From the NCBI RefSeq assembly GCF_026151205.1, contig NC_087076.1, positions 6,128,902 to 6,192,901 on the forward strand: a stretch of DNA of 64,000 nt, read 5' to 3'. The notes under the pieces were generated by a model that saw nothing but the letters and a program-made list of their open reading frames with translations, ran no database searches and had not been told where the DNA came from. Made by a program: the position numbers and the translations under genes. Position 1 is the stretch's first letter. Each line of letters begins with the position of its first letter. The DNA comes from Bolinopsis microptera (Eukaryota; Ctenophora; Tentaculata; Lobata; Bolinopsidae). Shown in pieces: positions 61,801 through 64,000 of this stretch.

Positions 61801-63421
61801 GAAGGTCTTTAAATCCGAAGAAACCAAAGTATACCAAGTGTTTTGCTAAGTTGACGACCTGAAATAAAGCTGTGTCAAAAGTAAACCACTACACGATGTA
61901 TCCAATTCTGCAGCCGATGTCCTATTTTTCTCAAAGTATTTTTAATGAAAACGTTTCAAAAATACGACAGCTTTAGCTAAAGAGTAGCAAATTTACTGGA
62001 CTTATTCATAAAAGTAATAACAGTTACCTCGTAAGTGAGCTTGTTCTGTTGAGAGTCCCTAAAGACGTAGGTGTTAGACTCTAGAGTTCCCAGGTAGTCT
62101 CGGACGAACTTTGTCACGTGAGTAAACTTTTCTGGGGCCTGAAGGAGGGTTTTAAATTATAAAATAAATAATCAACAAACTTCCCTGTAAACCTTCAATT
62201 AATGGATACAAAACTCCGAGTATTACCCGAGTTAATTAATTAACTAATTACCCGAGTTAATTAATTAACTAATTACCTGAGCAGCGGGTGGACTGTAATT
62301 GTTGATGGTGATCTCATCAGGAATGTAGCTCCAGAGCCGCGCATACTTCACAGACTGGTGGTTCTCCTGGGGCTCCCTGTCCACATGCATATGCAGCATC
62401 AGCCGGCAGAAGGACGCTCTCAGATCGTGGGACAAGTCCTCGTCCGCCATACACCTGTATGAGGAGTAACTTCTAGTACTACACTCTGCTACTAGAGTGT
62501 ACTGTCTCACTATCTCATTTATCAATATCATAACATTTCACGATTACTATTTCATTGATATTTCATTTAACTACTTCCCTAGTTCACCATTTCAGGCCAA
62601 ATTGAGTAGTCCGTAACCAATAATTACAGTAAACTAAGTCTATCTATCCCACTAAACTTACTTGAGTAGAAGATCAACTGACAGCTGTGACTTGAGACTG
62701 TTTATAGCAAGGTACTGTCTCTCTTGACACATCTGACTGAACAAGTCCAACTGACATCTGGGAAAGTTTTGTGTTAAGGATGAAACTGGAATAGTGCAAA
62801 AAGGGTAAAATAAGGTACATCAGAATACCTATCATGTATCTGGTATTCTCTAGGGCGGTTGTTAATACTAATATTTTAGGAAAGGTGTCTGAATATGAAA
62901 TTGGCCCTAAAATCAAACCATCCTGCCATTTTTACGTGCATTCCAATTTCCATAACCATTATTAATTTAAGGTTAAAATAAGGTACATTATTAATATAAG
63001 GGTAAAATAAGGTACATTATTAATTTAAGAAGCCACCTGACGTAACTTTAACTATGGGGCTAATTTTCAATTTTTGTCGCCATTTTTGATAAAGAATGAT
63101 AAATGATAAATATTTGCCATCTTCTAAAGAAATTCTAACAGTCAACAACAAAAACGACAAAAAAAGCAACTAATAAACACTGCTGATAAAGCTACTAATA
63201 AGCACTGCTAAAAGCTACTAATAAACACTGCTGATAAAGCTACTTATAAACACTACTTATAAACACTACTTATAAGCACTGCTGATAAAGCTACTTACTG
63301 GTAGTAAGCGAGAGTAGCCTGATCTTCCTCGTGGCCCTCTGCTGCGTTTTTACTGAGAGTCTGCAGGTCTTTCTTATCTTGAGAGCCGTACATGTACATG
63401 TTTATCTCCCCTCCCTCCATC
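1..63421 (-). CDS. ITPR: Inositol 1,4,5-trisphosphate receptor, 39 exons, partial at both ends
   Basis: This is an ER Ca2+-release channel opened by IP3. I assembled 39 exons on the minus strand (about 5.2 kb, roughly 1750 codons). Splice phases agree at every join and the order is collinear with animal IP3 receptors. Diagnostic stretches include [52 protein letters not shown]-like [55 protein letters not shown] and [18 protein letters not shown]. They separate it from ryanodine receptors. The IP3-binding core lies upstream of the window, and the selectivity filter and C-terminal tail lie beyond its left edge. Three giant introns hold a 7TM receptor gene, a Kv gene and transposable elements. 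No frame break was found in any exon. Start and stop are not visible. Exact ends of a few exons (4226, 2019, 40364) rest on weak splice sites. Confidence 0.96.
535..583. repeat. Near-perfect 24-bp-arm palindrome in an IP3 receptor intron
   Basis: Two 24-bp arms (ACGGCACGCACTAGGGTATG plus TACA, and its complement) separated by a single T. It is followed by a run of ACATTGT units to about 605. It lies in the intron between exons 812-637 and 380-225. It could be a foldback element or a cruciform-forming repeat; no transposase or target duplication was recognised. Confidence 0.85.
1883..2030. repeat. Three-copy minisatellite covering an IP3 receptor splice donor
   Basis: Three 50-58 bp units, each with a short (GTGAAA)n stretch, GGGTAAGGGACCTGAT and GCGAGGAT. 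Read on the minus strand, each copies the last codons of the exon ending at 2019 together with its donor (TTATCAG|GTCCCTTACC), giving extra donor-like sites at 1960 and 1905. The spacing is not a multiple of three. Confidence 0.85.
3299..4030. repeat. 46-bp minisatellite, about 15 copies, carrying copies of a splice acceptor
   Basis: The unit is built of CCTGGGGTTATGTTG, TTATAGTGAAAGTGAAAGTA and GTTGTTGTTTT, with small variants. It abuts the exon starting at 3298. On the minus strand each unit reads TAACCCCAG|GACAACAA, which is the real acceptor and first bases of that exon. The array therefore holds over a dozen acceptor copies. Confidence 0.9.
6352..6458. repeat. 12-bp tandem repeat (GGCATTATAATT), about 9 copies
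   Basis: Perfect 12-mer repeat in the IP3 receptor intron between the exons at 6857 and 6098. It is open in two minus frames only because the unit is a multiple of three. A two-copy repeat of about 70 bp (TTTTTCAGATGAGTGACATA core) follows at about 6518-6640. Confidence 0.9.
7325..7412. repeat. G-run and CCACAGGGGCC repeat next to an IP3 receptor acceptor
   Basis: Three CACAGGGGCC-containing units with a run of about 24 G. On the transcribed minus strand this is a C-rich tract immediately upstream of the acceptor of the exon starting at 7304. The long open frames crossing it are compositional artefacts. Confidence 0.8.
9870..10008. repeat. Two-copy direct repeat, about 70 bp
   Basis: Two nearly identical copies with cores AATGATGGATAACAGTATG and TGCTTCAGATAGTTTGCG, in the intron upstream of the exon starting at 9780. 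No coding content seen. Confidence 0.8.
10449..11055. repeat. 31-bp minisatellite, about 19 copies
   Basis: The unit contains TTAGTTCCAAATATCCTTG and TTATGTACTAC, differing mainly at one position (ACA/ACTT/AATT). Pure tandem array in the 7.5-kb IP3 receptor intron. Adjacent units lack unique spacers, so this is not a CRISPR-like array. Confidence 0.95.
11821..14562 (-). mobile_element. Penelope-like retroelement ORF with N-terminal GIY-YIG (Naiad-type domain order)
   Basis: A 913-codon frame with no breaks. Near the N-terminus is a Cys-rich motif ([10 protein letters not shown], about residues 18-27), then a GIY-YIG-like nuclease (VIYVITC...[18 protein letters not shown], a later Glu in [11 protein letters not shown]; about residues 60-165). 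The reverse transcriptase follows, with motif [12 protein letters not shown] (about 629), motif [17 protein letters not shown] (about 714) and motif C RYVDD (about 760). Most Penelope-like elements carry GIY-YIG at the C-terminus or lack it. The N-terminal placement after a Cys-rich motif is that of the published Naiad/Chlamys group. The first codon shown is TTG; the frame opens about 11 codons earlier without an ATG, so the 5' end may be truncated or use an unseen start. It is inserted in an IP3 receptor intron in the same orientation. Confidence 0.92.
14581..14880 (-). mobile_element. Probable 5' flank of the Penelope-like element
   Basis: A moderately GC-rich stretch directly upstream of the element's frame, unlike the AT-rich intron on its far side. 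It contains a perfect GGCG-TTTC-CGCC hairpin (14621-14632). I infer it belongs to the element, but no terminal repeat or target duplication could be fixed. Confidence 0.4.
14881..17284. other. Intron sequence without recognised genes; long poly-G tract
   Basis: AT-rich intron with only short chance frames. It holds a run of about 46 G (16830-16876, one A) and a run of C (17235-17253). Nothing else supported. Confidence 0.6.
17285..17359 (-). CDS. ITPR: IP3 receptor isolated 75-bp exon
   Basis: A single 25-codon exon encoding [19 protein letters not shown] and a few further residues, phase 0 at both ends. It has a good acceptor (TTCTTTCAG) and a GTAAGA donor. The peptide matches the conserved EIYTSNHxWxLFENF block that follows YVDTE in animal IP3 receptors, so it joins 37795 to 9780. 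It sits between a 20-kb and a 7.5-kb intron, which makes it easy for gene predictors to miss. Confidence 0.93.
17360..19344. other. Intron sequence, nothing recognised
   Basis: AT-rich, short open frames only, no family similarity noticed. A GTTAACACA short repeat occurs at about 19282-19322. Confidence 0.5.
19345..19424 (+). CDS. Candidate alternative first coding exon of the Kv gene (weak)
   Basis: ATG frame of 26 codons ([19 protein letters not shown]...) ending at a CACAG|GTTAGT donor in phase 2, the phase needed by the Kv exon at 35853. The exon end plus donor is duplicated about 52 bp downstream. It is short, with no homology evidence, and could be chance. Confidence 0.2.
19414..19515. 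repeat. Two-copy 52-bp direct repeat containing a donor-like site
   Basis: Two copies of CTTCATCACAGGTTAGTCAC followed by an AT-rich stretch (TATTAATATTTATTAATTAT). Confidence 0.85.
20765..20970. repeat. 20-21 bp degenerate tandem repeat
   Basis: About nine units of TTAATACTTAGTTACTTTAG with drift. The long plus-strand frame here is produced by the repeat. Confidence 0.85.
21094..21208. repeat. Two-copy 56-bp direct repeat
   Basis: Adjacent copies of TGGACTAACAGTACCAGTAG...GTGTATAATATCATC differing at one base. Confidence 0.85.
21932..22437 (+). CDS. Unrecognised 168-codon open exon; candidate alternative first exon of the Kv gene
   Basis: ATG at 21932 opens 168 codons. The product is basic and Ser/Pro/Ala-rich with a short internal repeat ([15 protein letters not shown]), an AAAAAT run and [14 protein letters not shown] near the end. 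No membrane helix, no family recognised. The frame either stops at TAG (22439) or, more interestingly, leaves at a CC|GTAGGT donor (22438) in phase 2, matching the acceptor at 35853. That end is amplified 14 times in the adjoining minisatellite. If real it would give a long cytosolic N-terminus. It may instead be a separate gene or a chance frame. Confidence 0.35.
22420..23215. repeat. Minisatellite of about 57 bp, 14 copies, each with a poly-G run
   Basis: Unit: TGTTCATAGTCTATAACCCG, TAGGTACACTGTGATAATTT, then GTGGGG with 8-17 further G. Length variation is almost entirely in the G-run. The first unit overlaps the end of the 21932-22437 open frame, so every unit repeats its last codons and the GTAGGT site. 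Minus-strand open frames through it are artefacts. Confidence 0.95.
23216..26275. other. Intergenic/intron sequence; one small repeat
   Basis: No gene recognised. Four copies of a 26-bp unit (TAGTACCTCCCTCAGTCTGC) at about 24078-24176. Remaining frames are short. Confidence 0.5.
26276..26424 (+). CDS. Candidate first coding exon of the Kv gene
   Basis: The ATG has a good start context (CACCATGGC) and opens 49 codons ([20 protein letters not shown]... RGALRVVD) to a GACAG|GTAATG donor in phase 2. Joining to 35853 gives VVDRNNAEDG and keeps the T1 domain in frame. The peptide is polar and Arg/Ser-rich, as expected for a cytosolic Kv N-terminus. No transcript evidence. It is one of the two best candidates, with 32903-33036. 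Confidence 0.45.
26425..28049. other. Intron/intergenic sequence, nothing coding recognised
   Basis: Contains a degenerate direct repeat around GTTTGTGTCACGTGGT at about 27140-27255 and a short AT repeat near 27016. Open frames are short and unsupported. Confidence 0.5.
28050..28880 (-). pseudogene. 5'-truncated LINE (non-LTR retrotransposon) reverse transcriptase fragment
   Basis: Open from about 28880 down to a stop at 28050. It begins just before the catalytic motif YADD (28809-28820) in [13 protein letters not shown], then [22 protein letters not shown], a thumb-like [20 protein letters not shown] and a C-terminal [10 protein letters not shown] block typical of the region after LINE reverse transcriptases. 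The fingers and palm N-terminal to YADD, and any endonuclease, are missing. This is the usual result of incomplete target-primed reverse transcription. An A/T-rich 3' flank follows at about 27985-28049. The retained frame has no stops, so insertion may be fairly recent. Confidence 0.88.
28881..29813. other. Intron/intergenic sequence, nothing recognised
   Basis: One plus-strand frame at 29339-29533 ([15 protein letters not shown]...) is basic but has no family resemblance and no phase-2 donor; not annotated as a gene. Confidence 0.4.
29814..29842 (+). CDS. Candidate micro first exon of the Kv gene (weak)
   Basis: ATG followed by eight more codons (MGRITRIKP) and a TG|GTAAGT donor in phase 2, compatible with 35853. 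The donor is excellent, but nine codons is too little to judge. It directly precedes a minisatellite full of GTAAGT sites. Confidence 0.2.
29848..30260. repeat. 36/45-bp minisatellite, about 10 copies, with repeated GTAAGT
   Basis: Two interspersed unit lengths: 45 bp (GTGACTTACATTGTAAGTTTG..., TTTGTAAGTGTGAGGGACAA) and 36 bp lacking an internal 9-12 bp. Both are multiples of three, so two plus frames stay open. The resulting Cys-rich peptide ([15 protein letters not shown]) is not credible as a protein. Confidence 0.93.
30702..30742 (+). CDS. Candidate small first exon of the Kv gene (weak)
   Basis: ATG and 12 further codons ([13 protein letters not shown]) to a GACAG|GTGATT donor in phase 2. 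The hydrophobic start followed by polar residues resembles N-type inactivation peptides of some Kv channels, but this is speculation from 13 residues. Confidence 0.2.
31735..32158 (-). mobile_element. tRNA-derived SINE
   Basis: On the minus strand the head starts GGGATGGTAGCGCAGTTGG. It contains an A box (TAGCGCAGTTGG, 32139-32150) and a B box (GTTCGAATC, 32097-32105) at normal tRNA spacing. The stems are degenerate (the T-stem does not pair), so it is not a working tRNA. An unrelated body follows, ending near a (TAAGA)n-like tail at about 31738-31762, which I take as the 3' end. The far boundary is uncertain. Confidence 0.75.
32500..32690. repeat. Degenerate tandem repeat around TGATCTAGAATTG
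   Basis: About five units of CATCTGATCTAGAATTGGTC TGACATAGAGAT in two variants (TGACATAGA / TTTGGCACA). Confidence 0.85.
32903..33036 (+). CDS. Candidate first coding exon of the Kv gene
   Basis: ATG opens 44 codons ([20 protein letters not shown] ... [10 protein letters not shown]) to a GGAGGA|GTAAGT donor in phase 2. Joined to 35853 it reads SYLWEENNAEDG. The exon is strongly Arg-rich, then Ser/Thr-rich, consistent with a cytosolic N-terminus. It is the strong candidate closest to the main exon. Whether it is the main or an alternative start needs transcript data. Confidence 0.45.
33878..33978 (+). CDS. Candidate alternative first exon of the Kv gene (moderate)
   Basis: ATG opens 33 codons ([20 protein letters not shown]... 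RDVTSE) to an AC|GTGAGT donor in phase 2. A 19-bp tandem duplication (GTGACGTCACCAGTG core) lies at the end of the exon and encodes a repeated RDVTSG. No family evidence. Confidence 0.3.
34085..34170. repeat. 11-bp tandem repeat (TTATTTCTTTA)
   Basis: About eight units of a T-rich 11-mer in the region upstream of the Kv main exon. Confidence 0.9.
35001..35044 (+). CDS. Candidate small first exon of the Kv gene (weak)
   Basis: ATG and 13 further codons ([14 protein letters not shown]) to an AA|GTATGC donor in phase 2, about 0.8 kb upstream of the main exon. The donor is moderate and no other support exists. Confidence 0.2.
35853..37047 (+). CDS. Voltage-gated K+ channel alpha subunit (Shaker-superfamily Kv), main exon
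   Basis: One exon encodes nearly the whole channel. A polypyrimidine acceptor (TGCTAATTTCAG) precedes 35853. Order: a T1 assembly domain ([32 protein letters not shown]), S1 ([17 protein letters not shown]), S2 and S3, an S4 with all six charges ([19 protein letters not shown]), S5, the filter [10 protein letters not shown], and S6. In S6 the usual PVP bend is PMT ([11 protein letters not shown]). Only about 13 residues follow S6, a very short tail with no PDZ motif. There is no in-frame ATG ahead of the T1 domain (the frame opens after a stop at about 35798), so an upstream exon ending in phase 2 is required. The gene lies in an IP3 receptor intron on the opposite strand. The product is a plasma-membrane tetramer subunit for K+ repolarisation. 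Confidence 0.96.
37266..37271 (+). terminator. Candidate poly(A) signal of the Kv gene
   Basis: AATAAA about 220 bp after the Kv stop codon (TAG, 37045-37047), in an A/T-rich 3' flank. Confidence 0.55.
37795..41258 (-). CDS. ITPR: IP3 receptor exon group 2 (9 exons, RIH region)
   Basis: Exons: 41258-41204, 41088-40923, 40786-40678, 40524-40364, 40256-40113, 39992-39872, 39598-39396, 38935-38766, 37927-37795. The product contains [118 protein letters not shown] and [16 protein letters not shown]. This is the RIH-type helical region shared by IP3 and ryanodine receptors; residue choice follows the IP3 receptor. The exon 40524-40364 encodes a Ser/Gly/Glu-rich linker, variable in the family. Its donor (GTTCCA at 40363) is non-consensus but the phase and the join QQIIQ|LLKRL are right. 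A homopolymeric G run (about 40038-40051) lies in the intron between the exons at 40113 and 39992. Confidence 0.95.
38416..38690. repeat. Two small direct repeats in an IP3 receptor intron
   Basis: A 52-bp duplication (TACACTTCTACATACTTTCAAC core) at about 38425-38527, and a 31-bp duplication (ATCACCGAATGGGGGCTAGC core) at about 38625-38685. Both are in the intron between the exons at 38766 and 37927. Confidence 0.8.
41802..44450 (-). pseudogene. Frame-broken LDLa / seven-transmembrane receptor part of the SRCR gene
   Basis: Continues directly from the ectodomain frame. It contains further LDLa modules (two perfect ones, [20 protein letters not shown]... and [20 protein letters not shown]..., at about 43520-43310). 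TM1 follows ([19 protein letters not shown]), TM2 ([21 protein letters not shown]), TM3 with [16 protein letters not shown]6 ([18 protein letters not shown]), TM7 ([13 protein letters not shown]) and a 130-residue tail. This is the LGR/GRL101-like rhodopsin-family group. Reading it needs frame changes near 44480 (one base missing), 43770 (a 1-base insertion or a 41-bp intron), 43190 and 43145 (extra then missing G) and 42345 (extra T). Protein-level similarity is clear on both sides of each break. Either genuine decay or clustered sequence errors. Confidence 0.85.
44447..51217 (-). CDS. Giant secreted/ectodomain protein with many SRCR-like and LDLa modules
   Basis: A single 2256-codon open frame with no introns. 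Residues 1-29 form a signal peptide ([18 protein letters not shown], cleavage near TQA|AEY). About 12-14 SRCR-like modules follow, with the pattern GTVCxDxxxxxxAxxxCxxMGF. Clear ones lie near residues 65, 340, 870, 1240, 1850 and 1960; others are degenerate. A Ser/Thr/Arg-rich insert near residues 905-960 holds two RARR sites. At least three LDLa modules occupy about residues 2040-2210 ([37 protein letters not shown]). The frame ends at a TGA overlapping the next frame's ATG, which continues with more LDLa modules and a 7TM domain, so the ancestral protein was an SRCR-LDLa-GPCR. As it stands it may be secreted. It lies within an IP3 receptor intron on the same strand. Ligand unknown. Confidence 0.9.
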   Translation of the reverse strand: MSRKSELSGFFTALIWATLHLTLKLTQAAEYKFELWDNQGRNTKTPGGDVRHGLLVVVENPGQDDQAFGTVCADEFDLHAADIVCRELDFHMASGFKANMGFWHTAQLKLLDVRVLYEQVQCQVYSRSFDQCLVKRNTACAHSQDVVMECVYDSQIGIRGLDGEVEVSIQISSVNTTSLNHTTTTSDSSYGILIGTMALTNTELFFEVEGTILWDPLGKYQNYGMCVGAGNPKGFLAAEPARGRNDFEFVNKLRVLTAHPVRCIDTTCSIYIGEDLFSYQHDHFYDMVLICIPEDPAVHFGLDEVEGENDHIPVELTDLIVRGMITVSVTEDEEEHGIACFDPKSYSHSDILIGVAACTELGYSKVESFQPSYGQEGAELHFSFFYKVSCSEVDYRCRADRLDDKEVCMGFFIVTCSASTEKWASLFDWNLKSLEGYVDGEGILVLENGPVADQILYPYINGANSINNDDIETITAAISSMGIDTILCSKFEYMDLDSISFVTLTEDISQTSICIPIEFQKHVGFDGGGFSLDVYSFFDESNESACNLRHFLKIKCSRAMYKDSFFFSIFPIFDFEDDSDYLEISPLFAVTVQYKDEDGLTKHGLVCNEVLSKEKLNGICKYNNFDAVAAYATLGDDPRSAYSTLGMLAKTSVFNAKPCSGVDFNDDSYCYEDVSFTSCSVQYVQLLSCVDLEKDIEFVTQNVAESFKDEEVLKDWEIAVGVNKGNKQFSPLNDDEPETILICSGVDTWTATGIFCGSDSYTNLGSIFEQDFLDNFFVDSLKHIIFISNIKCDPSFATRLSECEVTFGNCPIEQILVLNCTSSDNSTDPKLSIQFSLDGNESHSGIVNHGLLLATLHNSESNGNKTGTVCDDSFTDSAANIICQEMGFFYSASYNTRWYSEVGSYRRARRATSYGRARRATSITEAPSTFDIPSINDNILYDDSSSTLRRSTRKTPTKKPSTNYHRTTTPNRGTPSPEQNHEYDIVLDEVQCPKLSIDRVPTFSECHYTTNHDCDHSEDVFLVCSGLVFRLTDNTVQPTDSHFGYVQAILYEGKSNNSLWAVRLDSVSDADRVCFSLGYPKAYKQRKVFLSELDDHNLYEENGILEFDECTSQSNCTFNFIETVLTYVYYVECMKEKTGPLGLVDKEGGLASYNGLMVINYSEEVIGLVCAPHDDSVARDFANYFCDLMGLSTGYGLSAIDTSAKGPYQNVIKSMTAKGNVSQILCDMEENYCRFQRSNDLTCPYAYFLDCLPELIPTKLYLYSDSVEVNNNGIMFVSAYRDFENTSLHIPICSTTTTGDEKVIHTFCEWFGFFSSENQYEIVTGGMEGFQLWADLSGCSGEGGCTIRYITECESGAIKLLCHDPELEFSFWDHGLESAAVPSLSGVLQVTFRNGTGPVSLTALLSSDHDDDVISTACKQIGFERGFTEYTIVYNISAVDWVMISSRCSEATGSERCGYDLQYPVSADICSGIKVNCSTNLLNVNVRNDRFNQISPWQVEIRPTISYSILAPDGKVTENKNGGFYLANDYTAIDTAKSLCKAFSGFDDIPLHSSVDYEREYANSYEVVAMSYDCSKGSESLDLCTFDLPSGDNYHPKLKLKIVCTKHHHELKMYDEKEGIIQTPGQESQRSLIQMVTNHDFNGNYIGEHQNFVVGDRETLNVDSIEIFAYIACKSLGYSGALDTDGFDSKYIPNFLLDNCFTTFACPSVNSRLEDCSTNFEKCGEKVSMFTTKCYHERLPLEVSYTLRDDEMDLVEYYGVLSGSYILEGAKMSGTICGKNFNVSSGDVLCKKMGYDYFVGFELNVGLIHFNDGNDFIDTKIIIDEVRCFENSSCDYIVREPSICSHDQDILLRCGYNDQEHTLHFHLMSDVHAKSTQDFSMAAGLLVAELRWENSPESETKSRMGIVCDDDMSLETADSICRYMGFHKVDAFSNNMYEPFISDATLKEGYVFLLDDVECNPGVDVDCPSYNYRNHDCKEEEAVNLWCGYNADNCEDIHLNGYLKTQCKHPDVPTKLVYRCPRSDLYYSVLETSCHSTRFSDFCKNDPSFYQVCGHRPLGCENEEIFVSSNISCSSYVCQAGFEVKSGNAMILSTRCNGKLDCDNSEVDETDCEDSSETDEILCYNSGSIHYKEDDKCNNVCDCAWCDDESDCNDYQYGTKCDHPYAFSEGSLEVRSVSRVVPPTWICDGVMDCLHGDDELDCLDEGDQFDSCHRSKHSNTDQKIGLNELNRCSVESELFGKVCDKMISIRNTTAQI
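51218..54833. other. 5' flank of the SRCR gene and IP3 receptor intron, with repeats
   Basis: No coding feature recognised. It includes a 53-57 bp repeat of about three units (GGTGCGTCTACTTAATGTTA, 51535-51715), an imperfect two-copy repeat of about 190 bp (ACTATAAAATATTCTATAAT core, 52373-52735), ACTTAGGTGTT units at 53040-53080, an AT palindromic stretch at 53415-53465 and a G-run at 54301-54314. The SRCR gene promoter must lie here but no TATA or initiator can be fixed. Confidence 0.5.
54842..56789. mobile_element. MULE-like DNA transposon with inverted repeats and 8-bp target duplication
   Basis: Inverted repeats of about 175 bp (54842-55017 and 56611-56789) share CACTGCGGCGGAAGTCACTG, a GGACGGTACAGCGGA sub-repeat and TTCCAAAAAGGTTGGACG. 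The right arm has one extra sub-repeat unit. Both outer ends start GGG. The 8 bp ATCTCAAT flank both ends (54834-54841 and 56790-56797), a convincing target-site duplication. The interior holds a FLYWCH/MULE-like transposase remnant. The element is inserted in the large IP3 receptor intron. Confidence 0.92.
55474..56307 (+). pseudogene. FLYWCH zinc-finger / MULE-like transposase, internally deleted
   Basis: 277 codons. An N-terminal FLYWCH-type finger ([15 protein letters not shown]...QPHNHSAD, about residues 28-64) precedes the start of a MULE transposase core with the first catalytic Asp in [16 protein letters not shown]. The rest of the core (second Asp, Glu, C-terminal zinc motif) is absent. 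After residue about 250 the frame turns to low-complexity sequence ([13 protein letters not shown]). Another frame from about 56215 continues with [20 protein letters not shown], which looks like the natural C-terminus. I infer an internal deletion with a frame change, leaving a copy unable to move itself. GC content is above its surroundings. Confidence 0.82.
57362..57810. repeat. 34-bp minisatellite, about 10 copies, plus longer 54-bp variants
   Basis: Unit GATACCGAGATTAGTAACAC TCCTAAGAGGGCTA, nearly perfect. The last copies carry a 20-bp insert (AAATGTACAAGTTTGTCT). In the IP3 receptor intron, not adjoining a recognised exon. Confidence 0.95.
57811..59475. other. IP3 receptor intron, no gene recognised
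   Basis: Contains a two-copy repeat around ACATGACCTGGAGTATGGTA (58310-58385) and a run of about 22 C (59191-59212). A 75-codon plus frame at 58622 has no family resemblance. Confidence 0.5.
59476..63421 (-). CDS. ITPR: IP3 receptor exon group 1 (9 exons, central solenoid)
   Basis: Exons in transcript order: 63421-63299, 62757-62662, 62454-62277, 62138-62028, 61858-61744, 61623-61533, 61198-61055, 60011-59812, 59547-59476. They encode the segment with [59 protein letters not shown] and [19 protein letters not shown], matching the helical solenoid after the IP3-binding core. The exons 61623-61533 and 61198-61055 join into an Ala/Pro/Gly-rich linker ([23 protein letters not shown]), where vertebrate IP3 receptors also carry a divergent linker. 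The last exon is short and acidic ([18 protein letters not shown]); I accept it because the acceptor, donor and phase 1/phase 1 ends all fit. The exon at 61858 lies antisense to a chance plus-strand open frame. Intron spacing is tight, 0.1 to 1 kb. Confidence 0.93.
60012..61054. other. 1-kb IP3 receptor intron, nothing recognised
   Basis: AT-rich sequence between the exons at 61055 and 60011. No long frame or repeat seen. Confidence 0.6.
62758..63298. other. IP3 receptor intron with short direct repeats
   Basis: Holds a GGTAAAATAAGGTACATTAT repeat (about 62970-63025) and AAGCTACTAATAAGCACTGC-like units (63165-63295) ending at the donor of the exon 63421-63299. Confidence 0.7.
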
Positions 63422-64000
63422 CTGAAATATTGCTACTGATAAGAACTGTTTATCTCCCTTCCCTCCATCCTGAAATATTGCTACTGATAAGAACTGTTTA
63501 TCTCCCCTCCCTCCATCCTGAAATAATGCTACTGATAAGAACTGTTTATCTCCCCTCCCACCATCCTGAAATATTGCTACTGATAAGAACTGTTTATCTC
63601 CCCTCCCTCCATCCTGAAATATTGCTACTGATAAGAACTGTTTCACTTCCCTCCCTCCATCCTGAAATATTGCTACTGATAAGAACTGTTTATCTCCCCT
63701 CCCTCCATCCTGAAATAATGCTACTGATAAGAACTGTTTATCTCCCCTCCCACCATCCTGAAATATTGCTACTGATAAGAACTGTTTATCTCCCCTCCCT
63801 CCATCCTGAAATATTGCTACTGATAAGAACTGTTTCACTTCCCTCCCTCCATCCTGAAATATTGCTACTGATAAGAACTGTTTCTCTCCCCTCCCTCCAT
63901 CCTGAAATAATGCTACTGATAAGAACTGTTTATCTCCCCTCCCTCCATCCTGATATATTGCTACTGATTAGAACTGTTTATCTCCCCTCCCTCCATCCTG
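63422..64000. repeat. 48-bp minisatellite, about 12 copies, carrying copies of a splice acceptor
   Basis: Unit CCTGAAATATTGCTACTGAT AAGAACTGTTTATCTCCCCT CCCTCCAT. It runs from the first base after the exon at 63421 off the end of the window. On the minus strand every unit reads ATATTTCAG|GATGGAGGGAG, the same acceptor and exon start as the real exon. In the exon's own frame each unit would bring in a TAG stop. The long minus frame (repeating [15 protein letters not shown]) is a different frame and not coding. Confidence 0.95.

Noticed and set aside
61680-61862. Plus-strand 60-codon open frame
   Set aside because: It is antisense to the IP3 receptor exon 61858-61744, which has clear family similarity.
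63374-63838. 154-codon repetitive minus-strand frame ([15 protein letters not shown])
   Set aside because: Translation of the 48-bp minisatellite in a frame different from the real IP3 receptor exon that it overlaps.

Overview
This is an animal (metazoan) genomic window from an intron-rich, repeat-rich, AT-rich genome, most likely an early-branching marine invertebrate. The evidence is an IP3 receptor gene split into many short exons, a Kv channel, a rhodopsin-family receptor with LDLa modules, and retroelements and DNA transposons sitting in long introns. The sequence alone does not tell me whether it is cnidarian, ctenophore, sponge or another lineage.

The backbone is one minus-strand gene that spans almost the whole window: an inositol 1,4,5-trisphosphate receptor. 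I could place 39 exons between 63421 and 1, all phase-compatible and collinear with the animal family. They run from the solenoid N-terminal to the central coupling region through to the middle of the transmembrane domain. The 5' exons lie beyond 64000. The pore and C-terminus lie below position 1. Exons sit in four groups (63421-59476, 41258-37795, the lone 17359-17285, and 9780-1), separated by introns of about 18, 20 and 7.5 kb.

Those introns hold other genes and elements. The 18-kb intron (59475-41259) holds a same-strand gene without evident introns, coding for a very large SRCR and LDLa ectodomain followed by a seven-helix receptor. Its ectodomain is open for 2256 codons, while the 3' LDLa/7TM part is broken several times. 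The same intron carries a FLYWCH/MULE-like DNA transposon with inverted repeats and a target-site duplication. The 20-kb intron (37794-17360) holds an opposite-strand voltage-gated K+ channel. Its main exon lacks an initiator and needs a phase-2 upstream exon; several possible first exons lie upstream. That intron also holds a LINE 3' fragment and a tRNA-derived SINE. The 7.5-kb intron holds a Penelope-like element with an N-terminal GIY-YIG domain (Naiad-type order) and an intact 913-codon frame.

Minisatellites are abundant. Several are unusual because the repeated unit includes the splice site and edge of the adjoining exon: acceptors at 3299-4030 and 63422-64000, and donors at 1883-2030 and, more tentatively, 19414-19515 and 22420-23215. 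This is the least expected pattern here, together with the SRCR-LDLa-7TM architecture and the possible alternative first exons of the Kv gene. All splice joins are read by eye from sequence and family knowledge; no transcript data were used.
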